From assembly GCA_951394405.1 (NCBI GenBank), contig OX596334.1, positions 3,968,001-4,032,000 on the forward strand: a DNA stretch of 64,000 bases, read 5' to 3'. Made by a program: the position numbers and the translations under genes. The stretch's first letter is position 1. The number at the start of each line of letters is the position of its first letter. This stretch comes from Coprinellus micaceus. Taxonomy: Eukaryota > Basidiomycota > Agaricomycetes > Agaricales > Psathyrellaceae. Below are positions 10,692-21,070 of the stretch, one piece after another. The notes beneath the pieces are model-generated. The model made no database searches and was not told the origin of the DNA. It saw only the letters and a program-made list of their open reading frames with translations.

Positions 10692-13600
10692 TGGAGGTGG
10701 AGCGCGAGGTGGTCGCCCGCCGATCGAAACAGGAGATGCGGCGGGTGTTTCTGGTGCTCCGTAGGCGTTGACCTCGCCGCGGTATGAATGAAGGGGACGT
10801 TTGCTCAGTGAGGCTGCGAGGATTGAAGACGGTCCAGGCGGGAACCTTGCGGGTAATCAGGAGAGGGACGAAGCTCGGTGGTGAAGGCGTAAGAGCGTGT
10901 CATCCAGTCCAGAACATTGTATCTCCCGCAGCACGACGGGTGTCGAGACTTTGAAAGTGGGAGCGCGAGGGACGACGTGTGGTCGAGGCGAATGCAGAAT
11001 GTCGAGTTACGACGAGTTGAGTGACCGAAGAGTTCTACCAAGATTTCACCCAAAGGGTCGTGTCGTCACTGGTGGAAGCTCACACCAGCCGACGAGCGAC
11101 GACAGAGGGCATCGTTTCTCGGAAGGATCTGGCTGCGGGGAGCCCGTAATTTTGAGCGTCAACGAACGACGAAATAGGCTGGGAGACATTCGGGGAGTTC
11201 TTTGTTCGCTGGGGATTTAATCGCAGCATGAAACGCGCCTCGACATCCGTTTATCGCCCTCGACACTCTTCGTACATTCACTCTCTGGATGTAGACCCTC
11301 CAACCGTCCCGAACCCTGTGACACACAGATGACATGACCAACGCGCAAGTGCTTTTCCCTGTGAAGAGAAGGCGATGTCAGTTACTGCACGGTCAGGAGA
11401 GTGGAGCGGCGCACCCTTCCTTTGCAGCCAGCCAGCCCCTTGTGACACGACGAGAGAAGATCACCGTTGCCTTTTGCCCGTCGACCTCGTTCCAGAGGTC
11501 GCAGGGGAGGGGAGGTCGTCGAGGTACTCGGCCTTTTGCTGATTGCATAGAGGAGAGCGACCCAGCGGTGCTGGGATCCTTCGCGTCAATAGTTATTATG
11601 GGCAGGAGCAACGCGTTGGGGGACCATATATCGGATGAAGGGAAAGGAGGGCCGTTGACACTGTTCATATGCATAGTCGGTCAAATGGTAGGTTTGAGAG
11701 CTGTCGCCCATCTGCGTGTCCTACGGTGCTCGAGCGCCATAGATCCCGGATAGCGTCAAAGGGGGCGGTAGAGATGGCACGGCTAGACGCGGAGTTCACG
11801 TCCTGCTTGTGGCCGAAGTCGAGGATAAGCGACCACAAACTCGTGGGGAGGATCATTTTGCTCCTTCCTCGTCAAGCCTCCCCCTTCCAGGTACAATCCG
11901 ACCCCACTTCGTATCCATCTCCCTCCGGGGTCCCATTTTCACCACGCCTCGCCCCATCCACTCCAGCCGCCGTCTCTCTCTCTCTATGGTCCCTTGGAGG
12001 CTATGGTCGATGTCCGGCTTCGGGTTGTGTCGATTTGGACAAGTGGCTGGGTTTCGAAGGGCCATAATCGACGTAAGGGCCGGGGATGGGACACCGTCGT
12101 CCCTCTGTCGCGATGGACGCGCGGCCTTTGTGGTGGAGTTCCTTCGTGGTGGTGGAAGTCAGAGAAGAGCCTGGAGCAGTTAGGGGCTTATCCCGTTTGG
12201 AGCCTTCGAACGGCAATCATTTTCTGACAAAGCATCGGCTCCGATTAGGAAGCGCCCCCGAAGCACCCAAGTTCTCACCAAGACCACGACGAACACGACC
12301 CAACCACGCCGACAATTCCTCTGTCCAGCACTGCTGGCTGAGGCCGAACAATCAAGAACTCCCATCATCACCTTCGCTCCCCGTCCGACCTCCTTCCCAA
12401 CGAACGAATTTCGGAACTGAGGGCCTTCCTATGGATCCAGTCATGGCGTCGCGTCCACGAGGGCTATGTCCTTCAGGAGGGGGCTCGGTTAGCTAATGCT
12501 GGGGAAGGAGTTGGCAACTAGCGCACTCTGGTGTGAATCCACACTCTTGGTGAGTGCTCTCCTGCCTTCCCATTTTTACCACTCACCTCCGTTCGCCCTT
12601 ACTCTGCTTACAACCTTTTCTAATCAAATATCATCAGCCTTCAAGCCGCATCCCACTGCGAGGGACCGTGACGCGAATCCCCGGCTGCTCTACTCACATA
12701 ACCGAGCCACGTTGAGCCCAGTGCCTTTGTCCGGAATAGTGCGTCTTATTCACTGCTACAAACAAGGCACTCGGATAGCTGACCTTCAGATAGACACCCT
12801 CCCTTCTCTCACTAAGCCAGGCAACGGCTGGTGCTCATCGATCCTCCCTCATGGGCTCTAGGCGGTGATGGAACGAGCAGTACGAAGAACGCGGTGCCCA
12901 ATCCAGCTCAGCACTCCCAGCCCAGCCCAACCACATTCTACGACACCATTGCAGGCTTCGTGCATGCTTCCGGGGGCTGACTCCCTGTGATCGGGCTCTA
13001 CATCAATACAAGTCAACTTGAGATGTGAATGGGCGTAAATCATACCACTCAAATGAGCGAGCCGACCCGCACAGCACAAAAGGGCGCAAATATATTTGTT
13101 GGAAACGGCGCGGTGCGGGGTTCGCCGAGCTAGAGAACGATAAGGGAAGCATGATGGGGGTGTCGGGGCGTTTGGGAGGGTTGTACAGTATATCTAAAGG
13201 GAATGGCGGTGGTGTATATGTTCTGTAAAGAAAGGAGTATATTTAAAACAGGTCGCGGGTAATGTTCTTGAACGACGATAGCCTCGCTTTACATGACCTG
13301 AGAAGGTCGGAGAGAGAGCCAAGAGGAACGTAGGGAGGAGGGCCAGAGCGAGGCCAAAAGGAACGACAGGAATACATGGTTGAACTTGGAATAAGATATG
13401 ACGAAAAGGTGCATGAACAGGAAGTGGGATAGGGAACACGAAAGATGTCCGGTGACAGAGAAGATAGATACAACGGAATACAGTCCTTGGGGACTCCGCG
13501 GGGATAGATGGTAAAGTGAAAGGAGAGGGTGAAAGCACCGCCCCATCAATTTGCTATGGGAGTGAGGGCCATCGCAGATGATGAGGCGCTGCGCGACGTG

Positions 13601-13734
13601 CATGGCCAAAACGGGGAGGCTGTGGGCTAAGGCTCAACAAGGCTGGCGGTGATGGGACTGTGACCGTTTCGAACGAGGATAGTGGGAGATGGCGAGACCA
13701 AGGAGGTGGATGGGGGAGCCTGTATCTGGTTTGT
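10692..13734. other. 3-kb stretch without a supported gene
   Basis: Many overlapping frames of 60-140 codons on both strands, none with a recognisable domain, consistent splicing or an obvious start. The right end is the 3' flank of the NLR fragment that stops at 13735. I see no tandem repeat or TIR element here. Confidence 0.4.
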
Positions 13735-14317
13735 TCAGTCAGAGGAATCTGAGAGCAGTTCCTGTGCCTCTTGCTCCAGTTCAGCTGCCTCTGCATCATG
13801 AGTGGAGGACCCTGTTTCTTTGGCAAGGGAACGCAGGGACATGGCGAGATTCCCGAGGGACTGAGCACGCTCATTGTGGCCAGGTGGGTGAAGTTCGAGA
13901 ATTTCTCTATCCAGACGGATTGTTTCAGTAAGATCGTCAACAGACATAATCTTGCCGAAGCGGGACCAAAGGGAGAGAGCAAGGCTCCTGAGAGCATCGA
14001 CGTGGTCCGGATGTCCCTGTGGGCGATGCTCGAGCACCTCCCGCTTCAGACGAAGGGCCTCGTTGATGTCAGGAATCAACCCTGCTGTTTTGGAGCGCAG
14101 GTGGAGGGAGGCGGCGAGGTTGCTGAGAGCTTCGGCATGGTCTGGATGTCCCTGTGGGCGATGCTCGAGCACCTCCTGCTCCAGACAAATCGCCTCGTCA
14201 ATGTCGGGAATCGACCCTGCCTTGTCGCAGCGCAGGTGGAGGGAGTTTGCGAGGTTCCTGAGAGCGTCGGCATGGTCTGGATGTCCCTGTGGGCGCTGCT
14301 CCAGCACCTCCCACTCC
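13735..14317 (-). pseudogene. C-terminal TPR fragment of a NACHT-TPR receptor-like gene
   Basis: Minus-strand frame from the element border at 14317 to a stop at 13735. It encodes about four 42-residue TPR units of the type LEQRPQGHPDHADALRNLANSL, ending ELLSDSSD. The frame begins abruptly as GGAGTGGGAGGTGCTGGAG directly at the end of the 14318-17247 element and has no start codon or NACHT domain. The missing N-terminal part is 17787-23456 (+), which ends in ...CLEW beside the second copy of the same element. Both ends share the 7 bases GGAGTGG. Fusing them after removing the element and one GGAGTGG gives the in-frame repeat CLEWEVLEQRPQGHP. It is therefore the tail of the same gene, separated by transposon insertion and inversion. 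Confidence 0.85.
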
Positions 14318-17247
14318 CACCTAGGTCACCCAGCTGAGTCGGCTCTAAGCCGGACTCAGCTGGCCTCAGCTGCCCGGCTTAGAGCTGGCCAGCTGGGTCG
14401 CCAGCTGGGCTGGGCTGAGTGCAGGCTCAGCTGTAGGACGCTGGCTGAGCTGTAAATCAGTGAGCTGAGCTGCTTGCTGAGCCCAGCTGAGCGATGTTCA
14501 GCTGAGCTGGAGTGGACTCAGCTTGTGCGGCTGAGCTGGGGGTGCGTGCTCAGCTGCCCTCAGCTGACCTCAGCCAACACATAGCTAGCTCAGCCCAGTG
14601 TCATCAGGCTGAGCCTCACACCCACATAACCCAGCTGAGCTGGTCTATGCGGCTGAGCTGAAGCTGGCTCAGCTCAGCTGAGGTGTGATGGTCACATGGT
14701 GACAGATGTGACCAATATGTGACACAACAAACAAAGACAAACATGACAAACAAACAAATGATGATGGCATACATACACAAATAGATATGATGTCATAGAT
14801 CCAAAATGATGCTCATTTAGATAAGACTATTGATATTCGCATGTGTGATATCATGGTCAATTCTTGTCCGATAAGGGTGATTTTGGTATCGTTAGAAAGC
14901 GCTTGGCGGCCTCTATCTGGATTTGTATAGTAGGTAATCAAATGAGGTACTGACACATGTCAAATAGTGGTTTTCTCAATACTAGGATTTGCAAGGACAC
15001 CATTTGGCTTAGTTTGGTGGAGAATGTGATTAGCAAAACCTTTCCAGCACAAACTGGGTGGACAGGAAGGGCCAGGACTACTGCAGTTTCAGGAGTATTT
15101 GGATAATTAGAAGACAAGTTTCAGTGGTAGAGGCAAGTGAACACATGTAATGTGGTCATCCAGCTTCCTACTACCACCCATAAATCACACAAGATCACAT
15201 CCCCTGATTTTGCTTGACCGCATAGGGTGTTATGTGAGGGCCAGTACCACCATGCAACATGCAACAGTCCCTTACACGCTGGGGTTCAGATGTATTTGGG
15301 TTATTAGCGAACAGATCTTGACATTGGGGGGTGGCAGACACATGCAGTGTAATCACCCAGCCATATGCTATCACCAATAAATCACACAAGATCCCCTCAT
15401 CAAATTTGCCTGACCTCATATGGTGGTGTGCATGGTAGATGCATGCTTGTTCCATGGCATGGGCTTATAAACACACACTCTCAGCTCACTTAGAAGGTAT
15501 TGGGATAGTGACCTCATATGGTATGGACTGCAGCTTTGAGTACCAGACAAGCCCCATGCATTGCAACCAGCTCTGAAATAAGCTGTGCGAAAACCAATGT
15601 ATCACTTGTTTGAGGCACCCGCAATAGTTCACACACATTTTGGTCTATGGAATTGGGAGAAGGTCATCCACGAATACAAATGTCAAAAGACACCTAAGCA
15701 AACAGACCACCCATTGCTATGGAATAGCCCAAACTGTCCATTTGGTACCAGTTGTAACTGAAGTGCAAAGTTGTTCAGCACAACTGCTGCAAGCTGGCAG
15801 TGTTCCTGCTACATCTTGGGCATGTGTGCTCCGTTTTCTTTCCGGTCTTTTGTATTCTGCATCATTTGAAGGCCTGGTTTTTATGTGTATGGTGGCCAAC
15901 TGTCCCACGGTCTCCATCATACTGAATGGGCATGAATATAGCTGTTGCTCATCACTTTTGGCACTTTGAGCTGAATTCAGCAGGACTGGTGTGCATTTAA
16001 GATGGGGGAGATCCTGTAAGAGGTAGTACGGAACACATATAACACTTTCAAATATTTATTTGGCCATCTGGAGTGTCAGGGCAGCATGAAATGACCTTCG
16101 CACTTGCAGATCACGAGGTTTTTACAGTTTTTGGTTGTTTTATGAAGACAGGGGATAGGTAAAAGTGGTATAAGTGGTATTACGGGGACTCTGCACCACC
16201 CTCACACCGTTTATACAATAACCGGGCATCAGAGAGCAGGCATTGAGATGGAATGGCACTCGCAAGCACCCAAATCATGAGAAATCGACGAAAATGCTTA
16301 TTTTTGACAGCTGTATTGAATGGGTTCTGGAAACGTTACATGCATTGAAAAGCCCCGAATAAGGGCTTTCGAACGGTACCAAAACCATCCTTATCGGCCA
16401 GGAACTGAGTGCAATCAGGCTCATTGCAATCAGCCTGTTTCTTATCTAAATGAGTGTGACATCATCCTGTGCCTGACGATCATGACCTCATTGATAGATC
16501 TTATCACCATGACATCATAATTATTTTTATTTGATATGATGTCATTATCCAATTTTGCGAGGTGTGACATGGATGTGACAAACATATACAAACATACACA
16601 AAGCGTGACAGATGCGTGACAGAGGCTCAGCCGCAGGGCTGAGCCAGCTGAGCTGAGATGGGCTGAGCCAGCCCTTTCGCAAAATATTTTACAAATGTTG
16701 GGCGTGGTTATCGTCGGCCCAGCTAAGGCTGCTCAGCTAGACTCAGCTGGACTCAGCTGGACGGGCTCAGCTGGGATGTGAGCTGAGCCCACCTTGCATA
16801 AGCTGAGCAACATCTCACCTGGCTCAGCTAGCCGCTCAGCTCACTGATTTACAGCTCAGCCGGCGTCCTACAGCTAGTGATGGTCACGGGTAACCCGCGG
16901 GTAGCGGCGCAGGGACCCGTACCCGTACCCGTGGGAACCCTGACCCGCAACCCGGCGGGTTTCCCGCGTCGAACAAGCCCAAGAACAGCCAAAACGGATG
17001 AGAAATGACAGAGATATGAGTAATTTGGTAATTCACTCATAACCCTCCGAGTTTCTGTCCGTTTTGGGTGTTCTTGGGCTCGTTTTAAACGCCACGGGTA
17101 TGCGAACGTCTACCCGTACCCGTACCCGCGCATACCCTTCCCGCAAACCCGGCGGGTTTTCAAAACCCTTGACCATCACTACCTACAGCTGAGCCCGCAC
17201 TCAGCCCAGCCCAGCTGGCAACCCAGCTCAGCTGGGTGACCTAGGTG
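14318..17247. mobile_element. hAT-like non-autonomous element, copy 1 (AGCTGAGC-rich)
   Basis: Ends are CACCTAGGTCACCCAGCT and its reverse complement. The outer ~600 bp on the left and ~550 bp on the right (before the nested insertion) form long imperfect inverted arms full of CAGCTGAGC/GCTCAGCTG motifs. Further inside, both arms share a GATAAGG...TTTTGGTA(T/C)CGTT segment. The centre is AT-rich with no transposase. It matches 23457-26089 in inverted orientation with near identity, apart from terminal indels and one nested 307-bp insertion here. Eight-base target duplications and many subterminal motifs point to the hAT superfamily; this is inference. Its left end interrupts a TPR exon. Short frames inside (for example 15640-15969) are shared by both copies but look non-coding. 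Confidence 0.88.
16875..17181. mobile_element. Nested hAT-type MITE, 307 bp
   Basis: The element starts TAGTGATGGTCA and ends TGACCATCACTA, a perfect 12-bp inverted repeat. It is flanked by an 8-bp direct repeat CCTACAGC (16867-16874 and 17182-17189). The other copy of the host element has this site empty, which confirms the insertion. TAGTGATGG-type ends and an 8-bp duplication are the standard hAT pattern. Internal sequence carries inverted GGGTA/TACCC runs and no coding capacity. Confidence 0.95.
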
Positions 17248-17786
17248 CCCAGCACCCCGTTCTCCGCCTTTACGCACCGTCCAGATACCAGCCTCCCAGC
17301 ATCCAACCATCACCCTCCACCCTCTAGCTCAAGAAGCGCAGAAACGCCGGTATCCCTACGACTGCTCTCCCAAAGGCCGACGTCCAGATCTACCAACTCT
17401 CCATCCGAACTAAGGCTCCCCCATCCCAGACGACACCGTTCTTCGACTTCCAATATCCGAGACACCGGCCGGCTGGGAGCCTAATAATTTTCATCCCATA
17501 TCCCCCTATAACGACAAATAATGCAATGTTGGTTGAATGTTTGTCCGTGGTCCATGGGGTCGAGATGTTTGTTCGGGCGCCTATCACCAACGGCGGTTGT
17601 AAACACATCATCACACAGCATTGCCTCCCGAAGGCAGGGCGTTAAAGCGTCATGGCTGGGTCACGAATACTGAAATGGGGATTGCTGTGCGTTCAGCCTC
17701 ATGTTTGACAGCGCCCAGAGTACTGCACCGTCCGCCATTCTCTCACTTGATGCTCACTTGCTCCGCTCACCGTCCGCTACGAGGAG
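17248..17786. other. 5' flank of the NLR pseudogene
   Basis: No gene is seen. The first 8 bases, CCCAGCAC, are the reverse complement of GTGCTGGG at 26090-26097, next to the other element copy. That makes them one half of a crossed target duplication. The remainder is presumably the old promoter of the NACHT-TPR gene starting at 17787. Confidence 0.6.
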
Positions 17787-18188
17787 ATGTCTTCCAACCC
17801 CGAAGTACCACACCGTCGCAAGAGGGATCAATTCTTCACTGGTTTTCGGAAATTCCATCGATCGCGCGACCCGTCTCCAGGATCGACGCAGGCCAATGCC
17901 GAACCGCGACAAGCATCGAGCAGTGGGGATGACGAGTGCTCTCCAGAGTCTCGAGCTGAACATCTACAGGAAGGACAGAGACCTCATCCCTCTCCATCAT
18001 CGCAGGAATCCTCCTCCCCATCCAGTAGTACCGCTGCTTGCAGCTCGTCACCCTCCCCGCCAACTGGGGCAAGGTACGAGGCCGACCCCACATTGAAGAT
18101 CCCGTCGCCCACCGGCGCGGACGAGCACTCCGACGTTCAAGAGAGGGATCGGCCAGAGTTACGAGCACCTACGATCCGTGTAGAAGAT

Positions 18189-21070
18189 TGATGTTCCCCC
18201 CTATTGCCCCATGGCAGACGCCGATATGCCTGCCCCCACACCGAACTCATCACTGCCCTCTGACACCCTCGTTCCGGCGCACAGAGTCCCAATGCTCAAA
18301 ATCGCCTATATCCCGATGGAGAAACTCCGCCCAGAGGGAAGAGATACCGACGCTCTGGAGGTGCTGAGTGACAGCGACTGTGCAGATGACTCCGGGTCTG
18401 GCTCTGACTCGGATGGGCCCGATGAATGTGACGCCCCAATGAAGAACTCGCACCGGTCCAGGGCCTTGGTCTACGCATCACGCCTGGGGTATAAAAAGCG
18501 CCTGCACTCGGCCAAGACGGAGAAAGACATGTGGGACATTGTCCATGAACTCATGTATGCTCGACGGAGGCTAAATACAATTCCGGTGATGCGACTGTTC
18601 ATGTCCTTCAGATCGCGAATGAACCCACAGTCCCCCCTGCCCGACTCATTCAATGCCAATGTCTTACTGTGTCACCAGATGGAGTCGGATTCGATTCCCC
18701 GCCATACAACCGATCAGACAGCCGACCAGGTCTTTTCTTCACCCTTCACAGAGGAAGAAATAGCTGGAGCCAAGGCGCACCTGCACAAGCGGTCAGCGGA
18801 AAACTCCTCATCTGGTCTCGATGGGGTGGGATATGGGGCCCTGATGGAGATTGACAATGATGTCCTTGCGAAGCTATTCAACGAGTGTTTGGATACTCTT
18901 GAAGTACCAACAGAGTGGCTCACGACGGCGCTCTCAGCCATCCTCAAGAAAGGGAAGGCAAGAGATGATCCTGAAGGTTACAGGGCAATTGCACTGGAGA
19001 GCTGTGGACTGAAATTCATGACTCTCTTAATCCACAAACGGCTCACCCGCTGGTGCGAGAAGAATGATATCATCCCTGACTCTCAAAATGGCTTTCGCGA
19101 GGGGTATAGAACCAATGATAATGTCTTCATTCTCAGAGCTGCAGTGGAGCAGGCACGTGCTGAGGGAAAGACTCTGTACGTAGCGTTTGCCGACCTCAGT
19201 AATGCCTTCCCAGCCACCAATCACGCATGTCTGTGGGCTAAGCTGCGACGCCTCGGGGCTGGAGGGAAAATATTCGACTGGCTGCGGTTACTGTACCAGG
19301 AGATGACCTACACGGTCAGACATGCTGGGGAAACCTCAGAACAGTTCAAAGCGGCGATGGGAATTCTTGCCGGAGACACCTCTTCTCCAATCTTATGGAC
19401 CATTTATCTCTCCGACCTCATCTTCGACCCCTGTGCAGATGACATTCGCCTTTCCGGTCACCCCATTGCGAGCCTCGAGCAAGCCGATGACATCATCCTG
19501 ATGTCAACGACGCTTGAGGGCCTCCAGAAGAAAATGATGGCTCTGCATCGGTGGTGTGCCGGAAATGCAATGTTCGTGAATGCTACGAAGTCTGCTGTTC
19601 TCATCTTCGGACCCCGCCCAATGAAACTGCCCTGCTTTCACTTTGGGGAGGATCCTGTGGAAATCAAGAAACGGCAGGTCTATGTTGGCGTCCACATCAT
19701 GACGGAGGGCAAAGACATGTTTTCAAATCACTACACTTTTAAGTTTGTGAAGGCAACGACGGTTGGAAACATTGTACTTGGCATTCATAAGATGCTTGGC
19801 TCACTTGACCCCTGGGATGCACGAAAGCTTTATATGGGTCTAGTTGACCCTCACCTCATACATGCCTGCGACGTGATTGTGGACACAGCTTCTAGTGCCA
19901 AGCTCTTGGGTATGCTGGAGGATCTTCTAAAGAACTTGATCCGAAGGATTCTCGGTGTTCACTCACGCTCATTCATTGCTATTCTGTTCTCGGAGACAGG
20001 AATAGTTCCCCTGAGGTATAGACACATCCTCCTGGCTCTAATCTTTCTAGGCTATCTGTTGACCCTCCCAAGTCATCGATATGCGAGACTGGCCCTGGAT
20101 GACTCCATCAACCTTCTGGCATCAGGCAAAGCTGGCTGGTTCTCAGACCTCCTCAATTCTCTACAGACACTGCCCATCCCGGTCAATGTGACCGATCCCT
20201 TGAGCATCAACAAGGATGCAATCGAAAAAATATCCAAGATGGTCCGTGCCTCAATGGAACAATCCATCATGCGTGACATCGACAGGATACCCTCGTTGTA
20301 CCTACTCAGGGGACGGCTGGAGTCGGGTGAGAAGGATGCGCCGCCGAGAGTGGTCCCCATCAAGTTTCGTCACTACTTGAGCATTGTGACCTACTGCAAA
20401 CATCGCGTCGCTCTGACGAGACTGATCACAGGGTGTCACGCACTTGCAGTAGAACGCTTGAAATGGATCAGGGATAACGAAGGTCAAAGGATCGACGTTG
20501 ACAGGTCGGCCAGGCTATGCAGGTTCTGCAGAGCGAAAACGGAGTCACCCGAGCATGCAACACTTGAGTGCAATGCCAACGCCGACCTCATCTCAATTCG
20601 ACGGGAATTCTGGGAGAAAGTTCATCAACTTCCACAACGCCCGTTTCCCCCAATGCTGTTGCACGCACCGAGCTTAGCAAAGCAACTACAAGAAATCATT
20701 GCCTATAAGCCAGCAATAAGGCTCGTCGCTCGTCTTGTCTATAGGTCCCTGGCGGTCTATAAGACAGAGCCAGTCTATATCCCAATGGCAACTCAGCCGC
20801 ACACTGTTTGAACGCCATGCAGGTCCCAAGTTGCCTTGAGCCATCAACACTTTTTCTTTTTGGATTCTTGAGTTTTTTTGACTTCACCTTACACGAAATT
20901 TGCCTCCTGCCTGAGAATGCACCACTGGACGGCCTGAAACACGTGCGACTGCTTGGCGGTGCGTTGTAGGGCAGGAGCTGGGAGTTGTAGACACCAATGT
21001 ACTATAATAGCGTCCCAGACCCCCGGCGTTTCAGAAACTGGACCTTGCCCGGGTAATATCACCTATCACC
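18189..21070 (+). mobile_element. Non-LTR retrotransposon (LINE) inserted in NLR exon 1
   Basis: The left border follows codon GAT of ...VED; the first element bases create the TGA stop. The right end carries short tandem TATCACC units (21057-21070) before the host TATCACTCAAAC. Removing 18189-21070 restores an open exon that matches the paralogue (VED-xHS) with the donor in phase. The 3' TATCACC repeats resemble the target bases, as expected for target-primed reverse transcription with a simple-repeat tail. The element is probably 5' truncated, because no endonuclease or gag-like ORF is present. Confidence 0.8.
18211..20811 (+). CDS. LINE reverse transcriptase, intact frame
   Basis: Frame of 866 codons from ATG 18211. 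The N-terminal ~100 residues are acidic/Ser-rich. The reverse transcriptase domain spans roughly residues 190-460: AILKKGKARDDPEGYRAIAL (finger), PDSQNGFREG, the first catalytic Asp in FADLSNAFP, and the Asp pair in EQADDIILMS. A C-terminal zinc-finger-like CRFCRAKTESPEHATLEC (C-x2-C-x7-H-x4-C) lies near residue 770, as in many non-LTR elements. No endonuclease domain is seen, in line with a 5'-truncated insertion. The frame has no stop or shift, which suggests a fairly recent insertion. The true translational start in the full-length element is probably further upstream. Confidence 0.9.
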   Translation: MADADMPAPTPNSSLPSDTLVPAHRVPMLKIAYIPMEKLRPEGRDTDALEVLSDSDCADDSGSGSDSDGPDECDAPMKNSHRSRALVYASRLGYKKRLHSAKTEKDMWDIVHELMYARRRLNTIPVMRLFMSFRSRMNPQSPLPDSFNANVLLCHQMESDSIPRHTTDQTADQVFSSPFTEEEIAGAKAHLHKRSAENSSSGLDGVGYGALMEIDNDVLAKLFNECLDTLEVPTEWLTTALSAILKKGKARDDPEGYRAIALESCGLKFMTLLIHKRLTRWCEKNDIIPDSQNGFREGYRTNDNVFILRAAVEQARAEGKTLYVAFADLSNAFPATNHACLWAKLRRLGAGGKIFDWLRLLYQEMTYTVRHAGETSEQFKAAMGILAGDTSSPILWTIYLSDLIFDPCADDIRLSGHPIASLEQADDIILMSTTLEGLQKKMMALHRWCAGNAMFVNATKSAVLIFGPRPMKLPCFHFGEDPVEIKKRQVYVGVHIMTEGKDMFSNHYTFKFVKATTVGNIVLGIHKMLGSLDPWDARKLYMGLVDPHLIHACDVIVDTASSAKLLGMLEDLLKNLIRRILGVHSRSFIAILFSETGIVPLRYRHILLALIFLGYLLTLPSHRYARLALDDSINLLASGKAGWFSDLLNSLQTLPIPVNVTDPLSINKDAIEKISKMVRASMEQSIMRDIDRIPSLYLLRGRLESGEKDAPPRVVPIKFRHYLSIVTYCKHRVALTRLITGCHALAVERLKWIRDNEGQRIDVDRSARLCRFCRAKTESPEHATLECNANADLISIRREFWEKVHQLPQRPFPPMLLHAPSLAKQLQEIIAYKPAIRLVARLVYRSLAVYKTEPVYIPMATQPHTV

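Noticed and set aside
12086..12496. 136-codon plus-strand frame at 12.1-12.5 kb
   Set aside because: Overlaps several other open frames in GC-rich DNA without a domain or splice support.
13771..14455. Plus-strand frames through 13.8-14.4 kb
   Set aside because: Antisense to the TPR units of the minus-strand NLR fragment.
15640..15969. 109-codon frame with an identical twin at 24474-24803 (minus)
   Set aside because: Identity only reflects that both lie in the two copies of the hAT-like element. Composition and lack of a domain argue against a protein; the same holds for the 86- and 67-codon frames nearby.
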